64,000 nt of DNA from JAEUNJ01 sp052035955. GTDB lineage: Bacteria; Pseudomonadota; Gammaproteobacteria; Burkholderiales; Rhodocyclaceae. The notes under the pieces are model-generated. The model was given only the letters and a program-made list of their open reading frames with translations, searched no databases and had not been told where the DNA came from. This document shows, piece by piece, positions 40,566-49,515 of the stretch; position 1 is the stretch's first letter, and every line of letters starts with the position of its first letter. The position numbers and the translations under genes are program-made. The stretch covers positions 61,919 through 125,918 of the forward strand of contig JBPOHD010000007.1 in the NCBI GenBank assembly GCA_052035955.1, given 5' to 3'.

Positions 40566-40895
40566 TCATTTCGGCGGCAGCGTCGCCACGAAGGCCTCGG
40601 CCAGTCCCACCCAGGCGGTCAGGTCCCGGTCCTCGGCGAATCCGGGCGGATCGACGTAGAGGTAGCCCTTCATCGGCCGGCCGGTGAAATCCATGGGACG
40701 GACATGGGGCCTGACCAGGAATTCCCCGCACCTTTCCGGGCCGACCCTCACCATCAGGGTGTCGCCGACCACGCAACAGGCCATGTGGCCCGCCACCATG
40801 AAGGCGATGCCGCCGAACATGCGCTACTCTGCCACGTCGTCGCGCCCGGCGAAATGCTCCCGCAGGCGCTGGGCGGCTCCCTCGTCGTAGGCCAT
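40566..40895 (-). pseudogene. TfoX N-terminal-domain protein with in-frame amber codon
   Basis: From the ATG at 40895 (GGGAGA ribosome site) the frame reads MAYDEGAAQRLREHFAGRDDVAE, then TAG (40826-40824), then RMFGGIAFMVAGHMACCVVG to 40566. Joined, this gives the standard TfoX_N domain of about 108 residues, in which the codon before RMFGG is usually a sense codon (often Lys). A single AAG-to-TAG type change would explain it. Re-initiation at the internal ATG would yield only an 84-residue fragment. Either a recent pseudogene, a sequencing error, or (unlikely) readthrough. Confidence 0.8.
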
Positions 40896-40928
40896 GTCCG
40901 TCTCCCGGCATCCGGTGAGGAATCGAGC

Positions 40929-42335
40929 CTACCACCGGGCGACGGTGGTGTATTCCAGGACGGCCTTGCCTTCCCCCGGCACCGTGACGTCCCAAGCGGC
41001 GGCTCCGGAACTCAGCTTGGCATGGGGATGATTCTGCTCGGTGACCTTCCAGTCGCCGGGCATGGGCTCCACCAACCGGACGGTCACCGGCTTCGGATCG
41101 GCGTTGCGGATCTCGATGCGAAAGGACGATTGCCAGGCATTGCCGGGCAGGCTCCGGTAATCGGTCTGCACCCGGTCGGCCGTGATGTCGAAGGCCTCGC
41201 CGAGGCGCAGGCGGAGCTTCTCGCCTTTCGCCGTATGGCCGATGGCGTCCTCGCCGACCAGTTGGGCGCCGCCGCGGGAATCCCGCGAATAGACGCGCAC
41301 CGTGCCCTGGGGCAGGGGCTTGCCCAGTTCCCCGCCCTTGTTCTCGAAGGACAGGAACACCGAAGGCTTGAGCTTGCGGCCGACTTCCGCGTAACGCCCC
41401 TGGTAGTACCAGGCCGCGCCCTGAAGTTCGTATTCGCGGCTCACCGGGATCGCGGCGGCCGACAGCAGGGCGACCTGCTTCACCTGGTTGTCGAGGATGG
41501 TCGTCGGCTGGTCGAGGGTATAGAGGTGGTACTCGAAGAGCTTTTCCTCCCGCATTTCCCTGGCCGGCGCCGGGGCCGGCATGGCCATGGCCTTCGCCAT
41601 CGGCAGACGCTGCTCGGGCACGCGGTTCAGGGTGCCGGCGACCAGCTGCAGGCGTGCCCCCTGGTAGGCCGTGCCGCTCTGGTTGGTGAGGGTGACCCAG
41701 CCGGCCAGGTTCATCTGCTTGCCCTCGGCGTCCAGCGTGGCGATGTAGTCGGCCTTCCAGCCGAGGCCCTGGGTCAGGTACATGAGTTCGGCCTCCTGGG
41801 GGCCGGCCTTCGGGGCCTGGACGGTGACGGAGAGCGTCGGACGCTCGCGCAGGTTGGCGGGGACCGAATCGAAGGAGAGCCGGCCGGCGGCGCCGGTCTC
41901 GATGCGATCGGGATAACGGAGCACGACCCCCTCGTTGGTGGCCAGGACGGTCGCCCGCTCCACCGACTCGCCCCCGGTGGCCGGATTGGTCCGGATCACC
42001 GTCACCTGCCGCCCCACGTACTTGCGCAGCAGGGTATCCGGCGTCAGCAGGTCGAAATCGAAATTCTGTTCCACCAGGGCGAACCCGCCGCCGCCCAGGG
42101 AGCGCAGGCTGGCCGTTTCGGGCCGGATGCGGGCCGCCACCTCGCGGAAGGCGATGGTGTTGGGTCCGGCCGCCAGGTCCAGCCGGCGGGCATCCTTCAC
42201 CAGGGCCTGGCCGTCGTTGTAGATGGTCACCGCCAGGGCGGTGCGGGACTCCGGCCCCGAGGGCATTTCCCCGGCAGCTGCGGCCGGTCCGGACAGGGCG
42301 GACAGCAATACGGCAATGGACGCAAAGGTCTTCAT
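40929..42335 (-). CDS. Exported DUF4139 domain protein
   Basis: A 468-residue protein with a signal peptide (TFASIAVLLSALSGPAAAA) and a long beta-rich DUF4139 region (LMYLTQGLGWKADYIATLDAEG, WVTLTNQSGTAY, LVEPMPGDWKVTEQNHPH). Function unknown in the family. No membrane anchor beyond the signal, so probably periplasmic or outer-membrane-facing. It stands alone between the TfoX remnant and the divergent miaA. Confidence 0.87.
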   Translation of the reverse strand: MKTFASIAVLLSALSGPAAAAGEMPSGPESRTALAVTIYNDGQALVKDARRLDLAAGPNTIAFREVAARIRPETASLRSLGGGGFALVEQNFDFDLLTPDTLLRKYVGRQVTVIRTNPATGGESVERATVLATNEGVVLRYPDRIETGAAGRLSFDSVPANLRERPTLSVTVQAPKAGPQEAELMYLTQGLGWKADYIATLDAEGKQMNLAGWVTLTNQSGTAYQGARLQLVAGTLNRVPEQRLPMAKAMAMPAPAPAREMREEKLFEYHLYTLDQPTTILDNQVKQVALLSAAAIPVSREYELQGAAWYYQGRYAEVGRKLKPSVFLSFENKGGELGKPLPQGTVRVYSRDSRGGAQLVGEDAIGHTAKGEKLRLRLGEAFDITADRVQTDYRSLPGNAWQSSFRIEIRNADPKPVTVRLVEPMPGDWKVTEQNHPHAKLSSGAAAWDVTVPGEGKAVLEYTTVARW

Positions 42336-42511
42336 GGGGTGCTCCTATGCAGGGTGTGCGCGCACATTAACGGAGAAGGCGGCGGAATGGGGTTAGGGAA
42401 ACACGCGCCGTCCGGCGATCGGACGGCCGCCTTGACCCGGACCCTTCCCGCCAAGGCCGGCAAGGGCTAGGATGCGCGCCTCTGTCGCCGAACCGGTTCC
42501 CGCGCCCCCTC

Positions 42512-43450
42512 ATGCCCCGCCTGCCGCCAGCCCTGTTCCTTCTCGGCCCCACGGCCAGCGGCAAGACCGCCGCCGCCCTGGAACTGGCGACCCGCCTGCC
42601 CGTCGACCTCGTCAGCGTGGACTCGGCCCAGGTCTTCCGGGACATGGACATCGGCACGGCGAAACCGGATGCCGGAACCCTCGCCCGCTTTCCGCACCGG
42701 CTCATCGACCTGATCACCCCGGAGGAGCGCTATTCCGCGGCCCGCTTCCGGGAGGACGCCCTGCGCGAAATGGCCGCCATCACCGCCGCCGGCCGGGTGC
42801 CGTTGCTGGTGGGCGGCACCATGCTCTACTTCAAGGCCCTGCGCGAAGGGCTCGCCGACCTGCCGGCCGCCGACCTGCAGCTGCGCGCCGCCATCGACGC
42901 CGAGGCGGCCGTCCGCGGCTGGCCGGCCCTGCATGCGGACCTGCTGGACCTCGACCCGGAAACGGCGGCCCGACTGGAACCGACCGACGCCCAGCGCATC
43001 CAGCGGGCCCTCGAGGTGGTGCGCCTGTCCGGCAGGACGATGGGGGAATTCTTCGCCGGCCACGCGGGACGGGATGCCCTGCCCTACGACGTGCTGGCGA
43101 TCGCCCTGGTCCCGGGGGACCGGGCGGTCCTGCACGCGCGCATCGCCGAGCGGTTCGGGGCCATGCTGGATGCCGGCCTGGTCGGCGAGGTCGAGACGCT
43201 GCGGCGCCGTTACCGCCTGGACGCCGGCCTCCCTTCGATGCGCTGCGTCGGCTACCGGCAGGTCTGGGACATGCTCGAGGGAACGATCGCCCCGGGGGAA
43301 CTGCGGGACCGGGGCATATTCGCCACGCGCCAGTTCGCCAAGCGCCAACTGACCTGGGTGCGCGCCATGTCCGGCATCGAGATCGTCGACCCCTTGGCCG
43401 GAGGCTGGCTGTCGGGGCTGGCGGCCCGCTGTTCGGCCCATCTGGGTTAG
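42512..43450 (+). CDS. miaA: tRNA dimethylallyltransferase
   Basis: A 312-residue enzyme that adds the dimethylallyl group to A37 of tRNAs reading UNN codons. It has the P-loop GPTASGKT, the DSAQVFRDMDIGTAKPD motif, LVGGTMLYFKAL, and the conserved QRIQRALEV and TRQFAKRQLTWVR C-terminus. In many proteobacteria miaA follows mutL; here five genes lie between them. Confidence 0.96.
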   Translation: MPRLPPALFLLGPTASGKTAAALELATRLPVDLVSVDSAQVFRDMDIGTAKPDAGTLARFPHRLIDLITPEERYSAARFREDALREMAAITAAGRVPLLVGGTMLYFKALREGLADLPAADLQLRAAIDAEAAVRGWPALHADLLDLDPETAARLEPTDAQRIQRALEVVRLSGRTMGEFFAGHAGRDALPYDVLAIALVPGDRAVLHARIAERFGAMLDAGLVGEVETLRRRYRLDAGLPSMRCVGYRQVWDMLEGTIAPGELRDRGIFATRQFAKRQLTWVRAMSGIEIVDPLAGGWLSGLAARCSAHLG

Positions 43451-43535
43451 GGCGGTCGCCGCGGCACCGGAGGACCGACTCCCGCAAGGGTCGGCCCCGG
43501 CAATCCCGGGGGACGACAGATTTCGCAGGATGCGG

Positions 43536-44567
43536 CTAGAGGATCACCGTCTGCGGGTCGGACGCCCCGCAGGACTCGATGCGGCCCAGCTCGAAAACGG
43601 TCTCGCCGGCGGCGCCGAGCAGTTCCACCGCCAGCTTCTCGTGCTCCGGCGCCACCACCACCACCATGCCGATGCCGCAGTTGAAGACCCGGTGCATTTC
43701 CTCGTCGGCGACGTTGCCTTCCCGCTGCAGCCACTGGAACAGCGGCGGCAGGGGCCAATGGCGGCGATCGATCACGGCCGCCCGGCCGGCGGGCAGGATG
43801 CGCGGGATGTTGCCGGTCAGGCCGCCGCCGGTGATGTGCGCCAGGCCCTTGACGGGCAGCGCCTCCATCAGGGCCAGCAGGGGCTTGACGTAGATGTGGG
43901 TGGGGGCGAGGACCGCCTCGCGCAGGGTCCGCCCGTGGAACTCGGCCGTCATGTCCGGTGCGGCGCGGGCCAGGATGCGCCGGATCAGCGAATAGCCATT
44001 GGAATGGGCGCCCGAGGAGGCCAGGCCCAGCACCATGTCGCCCGCGGCGATGCGACGGCCGTCGATGATGCGCTCCTTCTCGACGGCACCGACGGCGAAG
44101 CCCGCCAGGTCGTACTCGCCGGGCGGATACATGTCCGGCATTTCGGCGGTCTCCCCGCCGATCAGCGCGCAGCCCGCCAGTTCGCACCCGCGGGCGATGC
44201 CGTTGATGACGCGGGCGGCCGTATCCACGTCCAGCTTGCCGCAGGCGAAATAATCGAGGAAGAAAAGGGGTTCGGCGCCCTGGACCAGGATGTCGTTCAC
44301 GCTCATGGCCACCAGGTCCTGGCCCACGGTATCGTGGCCATCCAGGTCGAAGGCCAGTTTCAGCTTGGTGCCGACGCCGTCGGTACCGGACACCAGGACC
44401 GGTTCCCGATACTTGCGCGCGATCTCGAAGAGGGCCCCGAAACCGCCGATGCCGGCGAGGACCTCGGGACGCATGGTGCGCTTGGCGAAGGGCTTGATGC
44501 GGTCGACCAGGGCATCGCCGGCGTCGATATCGACACCGGCATCCCGGTATGTCATGGCGGTGGTCAT
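43536..44567 (-). CDS. purM: Phosphoribosylformylglycinamidine cyclo-ligase
   Basis: A 343-residue AIR synthetase (step five of purine synthesis). Signatures: TYRDAGVDIDAGDALVDRIK, GTDGVGTKLKLAF, GGETAEMPDMYPPGEYDLAGF, and ITGGGLTGNIPRILP. The initial ATG at 44567 gives four extra residues; the Met at residue 5 is an equally good start. It is divergent from the PerM-like gene, which is the usual neighbourhood in betaproteobacteria (purM with perM and hda). Confidence 0.96.
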   Translation of the reverse strand: MTTAMTYRDAGVDIDAGDALVDRIKPFAKRTMRPEVLAGIGGFGALFEIARKYREPVLVSGTDGVGTKLKLAFDLDGHDTVGQDLVAMSVNDILVQGAEPLFFLDYFACGKLDVDTAARVINGIARGCELAGCALIGGETAEMPDMYPPGEYDLAGFAVGAVEKERIIDGRRIAAGDMVLGLASSGAHSNGYSLIRRILARAAPDMTAEFHGRTLREAVLAPTHIYVKPLLALMEALPVKGLAHITGGGLTGNIPRILPAGRAAVIDRRHWPLPPLFQWLQREGNVADEEMHRVFNCGIGMVVVVAPEHEKLAVELLGAAGETVFELGRIESCGASDPQTVIL

Positions 44568-44672
44568 TTGAGTTCCCAGGGGAGCGCGGCTAAAGTAGCG
44601 GGTTTACGACACTGTGCGGCATCGGCGGCCTGAAAGCGACCGCCCCGCCCGAACCGGACGATTTTACCGGAA

Positions 44673-45749
44673 ATGCCTTTCTCGAATCCCGACCGCCTGC
44701 AGGCCGCCCTTTGGATCGGGTTCGGTATCGTCCTGCTGTGGCTTCTGGCGGCCCTCGGCCCCATCCTTTCGCCCTTCCTGCTGGCAGGCATACTGGCCTA
44801 CATCTGCAATCCGCTGGTGGACCGCCTCCAGGGCACGGGACTGCCCAGGGCCGCCGGGACCCTCCTGGTCATCCTGGCGCTCTTTGCGGCGGTCATCCTC
44901 CTGGTCCTGATGCTGGTGCCCCTGCTGCGCGACGAGGCCGTCCAGCTGGCCACCCGCCTGCCCGACGCCGTTGCCCTCTACAACGAGCAGGTCGTTCCCT
45001 GGATCCGGGAGCGTTTCGGCCTCAACCTCAAGCTGCGCCTGGACCCGGCATCGCTGAAAAGACTCGCCACCGAGAACTGGGACAGCATCCAGGCCTTGGC
45101 GCAGCAGCTCTACGGTTCCCTGAAGATCGGTGGCGTCGCCCTGGTCGGCCTGCTGGCCAACCTGTTCCTGGCGCCCGTGGTCATGTTCTACCTGCTGCTC
45201 GACTGGCATCCGATGATCGGCCGACTGGCCGGCGTGGTGCCGCGTCCCTGGCATCGGAAGGTGCTTGCCATGGCCGCTGACGTGGATGCGGTACTGTCGG
45301 AGTTCCTCCGCGGCCAGGTCCTGGTCATGCTGGCCCTGGCGGTCTATTACGTGCTGGCCCTGTGGATCGCGGGCCTCGAATATGCGCTTCCCGTCGGCGT
45401 ACTGACCGGGTTGCTGGTGTTCGTACCCTACCTGGGATACGCGACGGGATTCATCCTGGCCCTGACGACGGCGATCCTGCAGTTCGAGGGCTGGTCGCCG
45501 ATCGTCGGCACGCTGGCCGTCTTCGGCTTCGGCCAGGCCCTGGAGAGCTTCGTCCTGACCCCGAGGCTGGTCGGGGAACGGATCGGGCTGCACCCGCTGG
45601 CGGTCATCTTCGCCCTGATGGCCTTCGGCCAGCTGTTCGGCTTCTTCGGCGTCCTGCTCGCCCTGCCCGCCTCGGCGGCGCTGCTGGTGGGCCTGCGGGA
45701 GGTGCGCCGGCTCTACCTGGCGAGCAGCTTCTACCGGGGACAGCCATGA
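44673..45749 (+). CDS. AI-2E/PerM-family membrane transporter
   Basis: A 358-residue protein with about eight membrane helices, in the layout of the PerM/AI-2E exporter family: PILSPFLLAGILAYICNPLVDRL near the start, a large loop at about residues 85-150, and the C-terminal block VPYLGYATGFILALTTAI plus LTPRLVGERIGLHPLAVIFALM. Substrates vary (autoinducer-2, Na+/H+), and none is predicted here. Its stop overlaps hda by four bases. Confidence 0.92.
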   Translation: MPFSNPDRLQAALWIGFGIVLLWLLAALGPILSPFLLAGILAYICNPLVDRLQGTGLPRAAGTLLVILALFAAVILLVLMLVPLLRDEAVQLATRLPDAVALYNEQVVPWIRERFGLNLKLRLDPASLKRLATENWDSIQALAQQLYGSLKIGGVALVGLLANLFLAPVVMFYLLLDWHPMIGRLAGVVPRPWHRKVLAMAADVDAVLSEFLRGQVLVMLALAVYYVLALWIAGLEYALPVGVLTGLLVFVPYLGYATGFILALTTAILQFEGWSPIVGTLAVFGFGQALESFVLTPRLVGERIGLHPLAVIFALMAFGQLFGFFGVLLALPASAALLVGLREVRRLYLASSFYRGQP

Positions 45750-46423
45750 CGCGGGAGCAGTTGCTGCTCGACCTCAAGCCGGAGCAGACGCCCAGCCTGG
45801 ACAATTTCGTCGCCGGCGCCAACGCCGAACTGGTCACCCGGCTGGGGCTGCTCGCCCACCCGGGCTGCTTCGACGCCCTGTACCTCTGGGGGCCGCCAGG
45901 CAGCGGGCGCAGCCACCTGCTGGAAGCGACGGCCCTCCTGGCCGCCGCCCGCCGGCCGGTCGCCCACCTGCCGGCGGGGTCGATCGGCGCCGAGTTGTCC
46001 GCCCCGCCCGGCAGCCTGCTGGTCATAGATGACATTGACATGCTCTGCGCCGAGGGCCAGATCGCCCTCTTCCGCACCTTCAATGCCGCCCGCATCGCAG
46101 GCCTGTCCTTCCTCATCGCGGGTCCGTCGCCCGCCCTGCGCCTGGGCCTGCGCGAAGACCTGCGCACCCGCATCGGCCAGTGCCTGATCTACGAGGTCAA
46201 ACCGCTCACCGACGACGAGAAGGCCGCTGCCCTGCGCCGCCACGCGCTGCTGCGCGGGATGCAGGTCGACGAGGGCCTGGTGGCCTACCTGCTGCGCCAC
46301 GGCCGCCGGGACCTCCCCTCCCTGATGGGCGTCCTCGATGCCCTGGACAAGGCCACGCTGCAGCGGAAGCGGCCTGCCACGCTGCCCCTGCTCAAGGAAG
46401 TCCTGCAACTGCCATTGGAATGA
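45746..46423 (+). CDS. hda: DnaA regulatory inactivator Hda
   Basis: A 225-residue AAA+ protein of the DnaA superfamily without the DnaA DNA-binding domain. QLLLDLKPEQTPSLDNFVAGANAE starts with the clamp-binding QL(L/S)LDL peptide. The Walker A variant GPPGSGRSHL has Arg in place of Lys, as in Hda, and Walker B is LVIDDIDML. Hda bound to the sliding clamp makes DnaA hydrolyse ATP, preventing re-initiation. Overlaps of four bases link it to both neighbours. Confidence 0.95.
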   Translation: MTREQLLLDLKPEQTPSLDNFVAGANAELVTRLGLLAHPGCFDALYLWGPPGSGRSHLLEATALLAAARRPVAHLPAGSIGAELSAPPGSLLVIDDIDMLCAEGQIALFRTFNAARIAGLSFLIAGPSPALRLGLREDLRTRIGQCLIYEVKPLTDDEKAAALRRHALLRGMQVDEGLVAYLLRHGRRDLPSLMGVLDALDKATLQRKRPATLPLLKEVLQLPLE

Positions 46424-47088
46424 TCGTGAACCTCGCCCTGTTCGACCTCGACAACACCCTGCTGGCCGGCGACTCTGATTTCGAGTGGGCCCAGTTCCTG
46501 ATCGGCAAGGGCGTCGTCGACCCGGAGATCCACGCCGCCCGCAACCAGCAGTTCTACGAGCAATACAAGGCGGGCACCCTGGACATCCACGAGTTCCTGG
46601 ACTTCCAGCTCGCCCCGCTGGCCCGGCACGAGCGGACGACCCTCGATGCCTGGCATGCCGAATTCATGCAGCGGAGCATCCTGCCGATCGTCGGGGCGGG
46701 AGCCCGCGGCCTCGTCGACAGGCATCTGGCAGCCGGCGACCTTTGTGCCATCGTCACCGCCACCAACTCCTTCGTCACCGGCCCCATCGCCCTGGCCTTC
46801 GGCATACCCCACCTCGTGGCCACCGTTCCCGCCTGGGACGGCCGCGCGTTCACCGGCAAGGCCCGTGGCACGCCTGCCTTCCAGGCCGGGAAGATCGAGC
46901 GGGTCGAGGCGTGGCTGGAATCCCTCGGTTTGTGGTGGGGCGGTTTCGGGCGATCCTGGTTCTACAGCGATTCCCACAACGACCTGCCGCTGCTTTCCAT
47001 CGTCACCGACCCGGTGGCCGTGGACCCGGACGACACCCTGCGCAGCCATGCTCGGGAAATGGGCTGGCCGGTGATCAGCCTGCGCTGA
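46420..47088 (+). CDS. HAD-IB family hydrolase (SerB-like)
   Basis: A 222-residue HAD phosphatase of subfamily IB. Motif I is LALFDLDNTLLAGDSD, with nucleophile and acid Asp residues; motif II is CAIVTATNSF; the motif IV region is YSDSHNDLPLL. The pattern fits TIGR01490-like proteins, commonly next to hda in betaproteobacteria. The substrate (phosphoserine or another small phosphate) is not known. A GTG at 46426 is an alternative start. Confidence 0.9.
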   Translation: MIVNLALFDLDNTLLAGDSDFEWAQFLIGKGVVDPEIHAARNQQFYEQYKAGTLDIHEFLDFQLAPLARHERTTLDAWHAEFMQRSILPIVGAGARGLVDRHLAAGDLCAIVTATNSFVTGPIALAFGIPHLVATVPAWDGRAFTGKARGTPAFQAGKIERVEAWLESLGLWWGGFGRSWFYSDSHNDLPLLSIVTDPVAVDPDDTLRSHAREMGWPVISLR

Positions 47089-47224
47089 CCCGCGGTCGCC
47101 AAGGCGGACCGGGGGGACGCAAGGTTCCGCCGCCAAACGCCTGATGCGGCGCAGCATTTTGCGTTTTCCGCTATGATGGCGACCCCTTGAATCCCCACCC
47201 CACCCCCTTCCGAGCCCCGCGCGA

Positions 47225-48598
47225 ATGATCCGCAAGCTGCTCCGCCGCGTCTTCCGGCGCCGCGACGAGCCCAGCCGCCATGAACCGGCGGTGATTCCCC
47301 AGGCCCGCCACGGCATTGACCGCAGCCATGTCTCCCAGGCCGCGCGGCGCACCTGCGAGACCCTGCAGCAGGCCGGTTTCAAGGCATTCGTGGTCGGCGG
47401 CGCCGTGCGCGACCTGATCGCCGGCATCGACCCGAAGGATTTCGACGTCGCCACCGACGCCACGCCGGATCAGGTTCGCCACCTCTTCCGGCGCTCCCGC
47501 ATCATCGGGCGCCGCTTCCAGATCGTGCACGTGATGTTCGGGCCCGAGACCATCGAGGTCTCCACCTTCCGCGCCGCCCACGACGAAAACACGGTCAAGG
47601 ACGAGCATGGCCGCGTCCTGCGCGACAACGTCTGGGGGAGCATGGAGGAGGACGCGGCGCGGCGAGACTTCACGGTGAATGCCCTGTACTACGATCCGGG
47701 CACGGAAACGGTGATCGATTATCACCACGGGGTCGCCGACCTGAAGCAGAAGACCCTGCGCATGATCGGCAATCCGAAGGTCCGCTACCGGGAGGACCCG
47801 GTGCGCATGCTGCGGGCGGTGCGCCTGTCGGCCAAGCTGGGGCTGGCCCTGGACCCGGCCGTGCGGGCACCGATCCGCGAGATGGCGGATTTGATGGAGA
47901 ACGTGCCGGCGGCGCGCCTCTTCGACGAGATGCTCAAGCTGCTGTTCTCCGGGCACGCCGTCGAATGCCTGAAGCGGCTGCGCGACGACGGCCTCCATCA
48001 CGGCCTGCTGCCCTTGCTCGACGTGATCTTCGAGCAGCCCCTGGGCGAGAAGTTCGTCATGGCATCCCTGGCCAGCACGGACGAGCGCGTGCGGGCCGGC
48101 AAGCCGACCTCGTCGGGCTTCCTCTTCGCCACCTTGCTCTGGCACGAGGTGCTTGCCGCCTGGGAGAAGCGCAAGGCGGCGGGCGAATACCCGGTGCCGG
48201 CGATGTTCTCGGCCATGGACGAGGTCCTCGACCTCCAGGCGGGCAAGCTGGCGATTCCGCGGCGCATCCTGGGCGACGTCAAGGAGATCTGGCTGCTGCA
48301 GCCGCGATTCGAAAAACGGTCGGGCGGCTCGCCCTACCGGCTTCTGGAGCAAGCGCGCTTCCGTGCCGCCTACGACTTCCTGCTGTTGCGGGCGGAAAGC
48401 GGCGAGGCCCCGCAGGAACTGGCCGATTGGTGGAGCGAATTCCAGGATGCCGACCATGCGGGCCGCGAGGCCCTGCTGAAACCGGATACGGGACCCAAGA
48501 AGCGTCGGCGCCGCTCCCGCGGCCGCAGCCGCGGCGGGGATGCAAGCGGGGAAGGGGGCGGCTCCGCCGGCGGACAGCAGGATGCGGGCGGCGAATGA
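47225..48598 (+). CDS. pcnB: Poly(A) polymerase I
   Basis: A 457-residue class II nucleotidyltransferase that adds 3' poly(A) tails and so promotes RNA decay. Key blocks are FVVGGAVRDLIAGIDPKDFDVATDATPDQV (the GG and DxD catalytic core), RRDFTVNAL and RFREDPVRMLR-like YREDPVRMLRAVRL. The tail KKRRRRSRGRSRGG is a basic RNA-binding extension typical of PcnB. TATGAT at 47171 lies in the region upstream. It overlaps folK by four bases. Confidence 0.95.
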   Translation: MIRKLLRRVFRRRDEPSRHEPAVIPQARHGIDRSHVSQAARRTCETLQQAGFKAFVVGGAVRDLIAGIDPKDFDVATDATPDQVRHLFRRSRIIGRRFQIVHVMFGPETIEVSTFRAAHDENTVKDEHGRVLRDNVWGSMEEDAARRDFTVNALYYDPGTETVIDYHHGVADLKQKTLRMIGNPKVRYREDPVRMLRAVRLSAKLGLALDPAVRAPIREMADLMENVPAARLFDEMLKLLFSGHAVECLKRLRDDGLHHGLLPLLDVIFEQPLGEKFVMASLASTDERVRAGKPTSSGFLFATLLWHEVLAAWEKRKAAGEYPVPAMFSAMDEVLDLQAGKLAIPRRILGDVKEIWLLQPRFEKRSGGSPYRLLEQARFRAAYDFLLLRAESGEAPQELADWWSEFQDADHAGREALLKPDTGPKKRRRRSRGRSRGGDASGEGGGSAGGQQDAGGE

Positions 48599-49089
48599 GC
48601 AACCCTCGGCCCGCCTACGTCGCCCTGGGTGCCAACCTGGGCGATCCCGCCGCGACGGTGGCCGCCGCTTTCGAGGCCCTGGCGTCCATCCCGGGCACCC
48701 GGGTCGATGCCTCCTCATCCCTCTACCGCACGGCGCCGGTCGGGCTGCGCAATCAGCCCGACTTCATCAACGCCGTCGCCCGGCTGCAGACCGTCCTGCC
48801 GGCGCCTGAACTGCTCGAGGCCCTTTTCGCCATCGAGGGGCGCTTCGGGCGGCGCCGCAGCGTGCCCAACGCGCCGCGCACCCTGGACCTGGATCTGCTC
48901 CTCTACGGCGAGGCCATTTTGGGCACGCCGCGCCTCATCCTGCCCCACCCGCGCCTGCACGAACGGGCCTTCGTCCTGGCGCCGCTCCTGGAAATCGCGC
49001 CCGGCATCTCCATTCCCGGCCGCGGCAGTGCAGCCGCGCTCCTGGCCGCCTGCGACGGACAGCGCATCACCCGGATGGAGTACGCCTGA
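48595..49089 (+). CDS. folK: 2-amino-4-hydroxy-6-hydroxymethyldihydropteridine pyrophosphokinase
   Basis: A 164-residue HPPK that transfers pyrophosphate from ATP to the pterin in folate synthesis. Signatures: AYVALGANLGDP, SSLYRTAPVG, QPDFINAVARLQT, and RRRSVPNAPRTLDLDLLLYG with the metal-binding DLD. The pcnB-folK-panB neighbourhood is conserved in proteobacteria. Confidence 0.96.
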   Translation: MSNPRPAYVALGANLGDPAATVAAAFEALASIPGTRVDASSSLYRTAPVGLRNQPDFINAVARLQTVLPAPELLEALFAIEGRFGRRRSVPNAPRTLDLDLLLYGEAILGTPRLILPHPRLHERAFVLAPLLEIAPGISIPGRGSAAALLAACDGQRITRMEYA

Positions 49090-49454
49090 TGCTGCCGGTC
49101 ATCGGCAACCTGCCGGTGGTCCTGCAGACGGCCCTGCTCCTCGCCGTCTCCAACGTCTTCATGACCTTCGCCTGGTACGCCCACCTGAGGAACCTCAACG
49201 ACCGACCCTGGTGGATCGCGGCGCTGGCGTCCTGGGGCATCGCCCTCTTCGAATACCTGGTCCAGGTTCCCGCCAACCGCATCGGCCACCGGGAACTCGA
49301 TCTGGGCCAGCTGAAGATCCTCCAGGAGGTGATCACGCTGGCGGTCTTCGTCCCCTTCGCGGCCTTCTACATGCGCCAGCCGCTCAAACTGGACTACCTG
49401 TGGGCCGGCTTGTGTATCCTTGGCGCCGTCTATTTCATCTTCCGACAGCCGTAA
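49089..49454 (+). CDS. DMT-family small membrane protein (DUF486)
   Basis: A 121-residue protein with four predicted membrane helices and the DUF486 signature NVFMTFAWYAHLRN...WWIAALASWGIALFEYLVQVPANRIGH. Role unknown; it belongs to the drug/metabolite transporter-like superfamily. Its start overlaps the folK stop (TGATG). It separates folK from panB, so folate and pantothenate genes may be cotranscribed. Confidence 0.9.
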   Translation: MLPVIGNLPVVLQTALLLAVSNVFMTFAWYAHLRNLNDRPWWIAALASWGIALFEYLVQVPANRIGHRELDLGQLKILQEVITLAVFVPFAAFYMRQPLKLDYLWAGLCILGAVYFIFRQP

Positions 49455-49515
49455 CCGCCGGACCAAAGCCGGCACCGCGCACCGACGCGCGAATCCAACC
49501 ACACCGGGAGACTCC

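Noticed and set aside
40543..40995. A longer minus-strand frame (150 residues) over the TfoX locus
   Set aside because: It is in a different frame from the conserved TfoX sequence and its translation has no TfoX features; it only spans the amber codon by chance.
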